The notes under the pieces were generated by a model, which searched no databases, was not told where the DNA came from, and saw only the letters and a program-made list of their open reading frames with translations. Positions 16,588-20,787 of a stretch of DNA of 20,787 bases are shown here, in pieces; within the stretch, counting starts at the first letter, position 1; each line of letters begins with the position of its first letter. The position numbers and the translations under genes were made by a program. This stretch comes from Choristocarpus tenellus KU-1152 (lineage: Eukaryota > Phaeophyceae), in NCBI GenBank assembly GCA_964200185.2, contig CAXNAD020000377.1:1-20787 (forward strand). Direction: 5' to 3'.

Positions 16588-16965
16588 AGAATGTTAAGTT
16601 ACCTTGGAGGAATTCAACCTCGACTTCTTTTTTGCCTGGAATCGACAGAAACATATCTCACTTGTCTGTGCAGTAGGCATTCCCCCACAGATTGGTATAG
16701 AAAAACAAAACTGTTCAAGATGGAAGGAAACCTTCCAGGACAGAGCCACCACACTACTCTCTGTGGAGTGCAAGCAATGTAAGGGAGGGAAGGTCCACGA
16801 AGACAGAATATCAAGTTCATTACACATGGTGCAGCCCTCACTAAAGAGAGATACCAAGTGATCGGCGTTGAGCGAGATTCAATAACAAAAACAGTCCTTC
16901 ATGTGCACCTCCCAAAAAGAAGCAGAAGCCATCATTAACCAAGAAATGACACCATGCTCGTGAGA
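16588..16965 (+). repeat. Unknown repeat, copy A (left arm of a large inverted repeat)
   Basis: Its strongest block, 16662-16788, pairs in reverse complement with about 17441-17566: both contain CCACCACACTACTCTCTGTG, and CCCCCACAGAT. Similarity extends to both sides with gaps. A conceptual + frame reads RATTLLSVEC-x-x-CKG in both copies, but both are broken by stops and base changes show no third-position bias. I do not recognise a protein family. Confidence 0.7.
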
Positions 16966-17194
16966 CTATGAGGAGGGTTATGCTGTAGGATGGGTGGACC
17001 CTAATCACCAATCCAGATGTCGCTGAGGATCTTCACCCAGTCTTTCACCCATATCTGATTGGGGAAAGACCTTGCAGCTATATTCCCTAAGTTCTGCCTT
17101 TGTCCCTTCATATTTCGGCTCTTGTGAAACTGATTGCTAGCTCTTCAAAGGGAGAGCAAGAAAATCCTTGGGTATGAGTTATGTCAAACAAGCG

Positions 17195-17645
17195 AGAACA
17201 AGTGCAAGGGACTCACCTCCTCCTGTACTCACTCGCATTATGGCATTTCGTGGCAAATGACGACTTCACCTATTTGGAGGTATTCATGAGGGAAGGCCAT
17301 TCTCCAACCTCCCTCATAGCTGATATCTAGACATGTCTCTATTTGTAGCGAGGGCTGCAGCAACCACGTGCAACTAGCATATATTCTGTCTTCCTCTCCA
17401 TTTCCAAACAGAAGGGGTCTGTGCAATCTTCACATGATTTCTCCCTTACATTCCTCGCACTCCACAGAGAGTAGTGTGGTGGCTCTGTACTGGAAGGTGT
17501 CTTTCCATCTACATCAGTTTTGATCTTCTACCACTATCTGTGGGGGAACGACTGCTGCACAGACAAGGGGTGTTTCTGATCATTCCAGGCAGAACACAAC
17601 TAGAGATAGCACCTCCCCAAGGAGACCGTGATGTTAACCCTGGGG
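17195..17645 (-). repeat. Unknown repeat, copy B (right arm of a large inverted repeat)
   Basis: The reverse-complement partner of copy A, with an extra segment of about 35 bases near 17390-17425. The spacer between the arms is about 230 bases. On the minus strand the conceptual frame reads VPPQIVVEDQN, stop, CRWKDTFQ, then RATTLLSVECEECKGE, showing decay. Confidence 0.7.
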
Positions 17646-17869
17646 CCTCTGTAGGTAGACTACCCATTGATTGAGCATTCCCTCCAGAAGATACTCCAAA
17701 GTCAAGTATGAAACACTAGTACTCCAAGCAGTAGCAACAGAACTGATCAATGGATCACTGGATGTGTATAATCCCAATGTCAAAGTCAATAGGAGTGTTC
17801 AGTCCACTCTTTTCAATTTTGAAACAATGACAAAGGATCAACCAATGAGAAGGCAATTTTCAGCATGTA

Positions 17870-19623
17870 CCTCCAATTTAATCCTTTCAATGTAGTACTA
17901 TATATTATCATCATTCTACAATCTACAACTACCTAAAAAGTTCCTGATAGAACATAGCACAAATATCATTTACGAATAGAGAGAGACTCCACACTTGAAC
18001 AACTCAAAAACAGTGTGACCTGAATTTTGGACAAACACAGGCTCACTATTGTAACATAAACTTTTGTAAGCTCCGTTCTCGCCCAGGAACAACCCATGTG
18101 ATAAACTCTTTGGACAAGGTTCAGTTCTCATAGAGATTGGGAGGTGTGTGAAGTTTGAGATGGTGGGCGGCCATGACTGTGGAGGATCACCAGCGCCAAG
18201 TCGACCAAGGCATTTGACAAGGTTCGAAAACATCATGAAACTGTCCAAGCGGGGGTGGGTATATTGGGATACCTATGACAAAGTCTCCCTGTTGTTCAAG
18301 CAGATCACTCATGCCGTCGTCACCTGCCGGTCCCAATTCTTTGGACCAGAAGTCTGTCCAAGGTCCAGATTAAGCACCCTGATGAAGTACAAAGTGGTGG
18401 TGCAATGCCTGTAAGCGATAGGCCATTGTAGAGGACATTGGAATTTCCCGAATCACCGTGTACTGTAATCTGATGGAGTTTGACGACCAGATCACATGGG
18501 GTGAATGCATGAACCTTCTATGACGTACATGAGAGGGTGAAAAAGTTCAAGTGGTGGAATAAGCCATCCTTTCAGACCAGCAGAGAGTCAACAGGGTGGG
18601 TTTCATCATCATCCACATGCACAGGAGGGGGGGAAGTGGGATATTAGTGGACCATTGATATGACTGGGTGCGTGTGGATGAGAAATGGTCTTACATCCCA
18701 AAAGATGGGCAAGGAGTGCACCTGCACCCAACCAAGGACTCCCCAAACCCCCCCACCGGCACAGAATAAGCGTTACATTACAAAGGTGATGTTCCTTGCA
18801 GCTGTGACCCGCCATAGGAAGCTTTCCAACAGGGTGTGGTTCTATGGGTAAGTCGGGATATGGCCAATATACTAAGGTTGCTCAGCACTCCACCAAACAC
18901 TACCCCAAGGGGCACCACGGTACTTCTGCCAGCCATGGTGGTCGGGGAGAGGTATAATAAGCTCAATATCGAGAGGATGTCGTCCTGGCAATCAAGGCCT
19001 GCATGTATAGGCCAGGACAACACACCATCTTCATGCAGCAAGACGGGGCAAAGCCACACACCAAGGTGGAGACCATGGAGCCAATCGAGGAGGTGGCAGG
19101 GGACAATATTGTCACAGAGACCTAGCCAGTCAGCTCACCTGACCTCGACATCAACGACCTGAGATTATTTCATTCCATCCAGTAACTGAAGGAAGGCGTG
19201 AGGGTGACCAACACGGAGGAGCTGGTGAAGGCCACAATGGAGGCGTTTGATGTGTACCCCAGGGAGACACTAAACCACATCTGGCAGAGCCTCTTCGAAG
19301 TATACGGTAAAGTGATGGGGTCCACACGTGACAAGGTCTTCAAAATTCCCATCTTAGTAAGAAAAAGGCTGAGAAGGTGGGCAAGCTCCCCCCGAATTCC
19401 CCAGTGGATTCGGCGAAATACCTCAATGGGATGGAGTTATGGAGGGCTTCAGGGGCGGAATCATAGATAGGTGTAGGCTGCCCCATTTTGCTTGAGATTT
19501 TGGTGGACAACCATTTAGTGTCTGTACAATACACCCATTAAAATTTGAATGTGTGAAAAAAAAATCTCGCTTCTTCATAGGGGATGCAAAACTTATGTTA
19601 CATTTAATTCCAAATGGAGGAAG
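17870..19623 (+). mobile_element. Mariner-like DNA transposon relic (boundaries tentative)
   Basis: Contains the mariner-type transposase pseudogene. The proposed ends are imperfect inverted repeats: CCTCCAATTT...AATGTA at 17870-17892 and, from 19623 inward on the minus strand, CTTCCTCCATTTGGAATTAA then ATGTA. Both ends abut TA inside CATGTAC (17864-17870 and the reverse complement at 19623-19628). TA is the usual target of Tc1/mariner elements. The resulting length of about 1.75 kb suits the family. The transposase content is secure; the exact ends are not. Confidence 0.55.
18148..19466 (+). pseudogene. Mariner-like (DD37D) transposase pseudogene
   Basis: Transposase remnants in correct order across shifting frames. 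There is a helix-turn-helix-like DIGISRITVYCNLMEF (from about 18438), then SDQQRVNRVGF, VDEKW (first catalytic Asp at 18677), NKRYITKVMFLAAVTR, VWFYG-stop-VGIWP, FMQQDGAKPHT (second Asp at 19042), SPDLDINDL (third Asp at 19156), IWQSLFEVYGKVMGS, and a tail ending LWRASGAES at TAG 19464. The spacing between second and third Asp is 37 residues. Disruptions include a frame change at the C7 run 18748-18754, stops at 18849, 19123 and 19183, several stops near 18500-18560, and a frame change near 19355. The transposase cuts and pastes the element at TA sites; this copy cannot encode a working protein. The N-terminal boundary is approximate. Confidence 0.85.
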
Positions 19624-20021
19624 TACATGGTGTAGTGTATGTCCTAGAGTATGCTCTACAATAAATTTGAGTATGTAGTATGTAATATTAATACCCATAC
19701 GTAGACTAAGTACTTCTCACTGGTGAGAGCTAGAAGCAGGTTAGGTTTGTAAATTATTGTTCTGCTGAAGAGATGGCAAGTGACTGCAATTAACCCAATC
19801 CTCTCCTTTTACTCTCTGTTCTCTTGCTGGGGTCTTAGGAAAATAAGTAAGTGCATTGTTCTCAACTGAACCTATAGTCAGCGACAGATGCATCCTTCAC
19901 TCCTGGCTAGACCCATGTCTAATGCCTCAGAAAGATAGTAAGGACTTGATACTGTATGGGAAAACAGCGAGTGGAGGCATGCTCTCAAAGAGCAGATGTG
20001 GTGTTATTGGACAAGCTTTTC

Positions 20022-20036
20022 CCCTAACCCTAACCC
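20022..20036 (+). repeat. Telomere-like CCCTAA run
   Basis: Two and a half units, CCCCTAACCCTAACCCC. Confidence 0.8.
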
Positions 20037-20324
20037 CAATCCTTCACAACAACTACTACAATACATTAGTTCTAGCAAAAATACTAACCATGACAATGAT
20101 CAAAATATGAGGGTTTGACAAGATTGAAATTAAGCGTGGTAATACAACAAAACACATTAGCCTGATCTGTAGTCTCAAGGTATTGTTACACGTGATCTAC
20201 CCAATAATATCGCTATCTCCACAACCGTCTTACTTCCCACTTTTCAATTCTCACTTCTCACCTGCTAGGTCTTGTCATCCCTCCAGTGGTGTGACGGTGA
20301 AAATACAACCCTGTCTCTATAGTG

Positions 20325-20343
20325 AACCCTAACCCTAACCCTG
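20325..20343 (+). repeat. Telomere-like CCCTAA run
   Basis: About three units, AACCCTAACCCTAACCCTG, the longest perfect run in the window. Confidence 0.85.
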
Positions 20344-20469
20344 AGGGTACTCAAATCAACTACAACAAATTAGTAACATAGGTACAGTCTTCAGCATAAA
20401 AAAACAATTCTCTATCATGATAAGAACATATTGACTGTGATCAGGTACACAAACCACCATCCTTGTTAC

Positions 20470-20482
20470 ACCCTAACCCTAC
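20470..20482 (+). repeat. Telomere-like CCCTAA run
   Basis: About two units, ACCCTAACCCTAC. Confidence 0.75.
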
Positions 20483-20680
20483 ACCTCACTCACATCATAG
20501 AGATATTAACAGGTGCCTCCTCTCAAAGGTACAACAGGTCTTTTTTGCCCAACATGTTCTAAATTATTATTCAATTGGTGTCACCTACTACCAATATTAT
20601 CATAGGTCAAAACTCTAGTGGAATACTGGTGTTAACACTATAACCTATGCTACTGTTCTTCAAACAATTTAATAGCTTAC

Positions 20681-20787
20681 TTTCCTCGGCCCCAGTCTTC
20701 TTGTGAAGTCGGTCTTGCCCTCAGGATGACCATAGAACGTATACCCCTTCTTTGCCCCTTCTCTCCCTCCTCGTCCTCCTTCTCCCC
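20681..20787 (-). CDS. Possible partial exon of an unknown minus-strand gene
   Basis: On the minus strand an open frame enters from the window edge, Gly/Arg/Glu-rich at first, then KKGYTFYGHPEGKTDF and TRRLGPRK, and meets a strong donor (GTAAGCT) at 20680. Higher GC than its surroundings supports coding. I recognise no family. It could be an upstream exon of the histidine kinase gene, or unrelated. Confidence 0.35.

Larger units (their letters stand above)
19624..20680. other. AT-rich DNA with telomere-like hexamers; no gene supported
   Basis: No convincing exon. It contains CCCTAA runs at 20022-20036, 20325-20343 and 20470-20482. It may be intronic to a minus-strand gene spanning to 15733, or intergenic. 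Confidence 0.5.

Noticed and set aside
16614-16861. Copy A read as a piggyBac-like Cys-rich C-terminus (C-x-x-C)
   Set aside because: Only one C-x-x-C is visible, frames are broken, and base changes between copies show no codon-position bias.
20256-20340. Possible minus-strand exon ending at a GTGAGA donor near 20270
   Set aside because: The only open frame starts inside a telomere-like run and shows no protein pattern; support is too weak.
10822-20787. tRNA, rRNA or CRISPR-type arrays
   Set aside because: I looked for clover-leaf arms, rRNA-like conserved cores and regularly spaced identical repeats and saw none.

Overview
The window looks like nuclear DNA of a eukaryote, most likely a protist or alga. 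Its genes are split by GT-AG introns of roughly 100-965 bases. It carries a DNA transposon relic and several short CCCTAA (TTAGGG-type telomere) runs. One gene encodes a two-component histidine-kinase ATPase domain, which argues against an animal. TAG is used as a stop in both recognisable genes, so the code looks standard at that codon. I cannot name the species or lineage from sequence alone.

Left half (1-10821, + strand): one very large gene. I reconstruct ten exons, nine of them complete, joined by nine introns whose phases all agree. The predicted product is at least 2163 residues and is open at its N-terminus at the window edge. It starts with about two WD40 blades, continues with about 39 ankyrin repeats interrupted by low-complexity inserts, and ends in a Ser/Pro/Thr-rich tail of about 200 residues. 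The link between the WD40 exons and the first ankyrin exon is the least certain join. The window opens with a 68-base, almost pure G tract.

Middle (10822-15489): AT-rich DNA with no gene I can support. It holds a diverged direct repeat pair (about 12155-12410 and 14660-14912, the second with a hairpin), a small inverted-repeat element with G/C runs (13439-13617) and fragments resembling the ends of the mariner element further right.

Right part (15490-20787): on the minus strand, 15490-15733 is the terminal exon of a histidine kinase (HATPase_c domain), converging on the ankyrin gene. Upstream of it lie three partial copies of an unknown repeat, two of which form a large imperfect inverted repeat (about 16374-17645). 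Next comes a decayed mariner-like transposon with a DD37D transposase pseudogene (about 17870-19623). Telomere-like hexamers are scattered here, all in one orientation. A possible partial minus-strand exon touches the right edge (20681-20787). It could be an upstream exon of the kinase gene, in which case the repeats sit inside its introns, but the sequence does not prove that.
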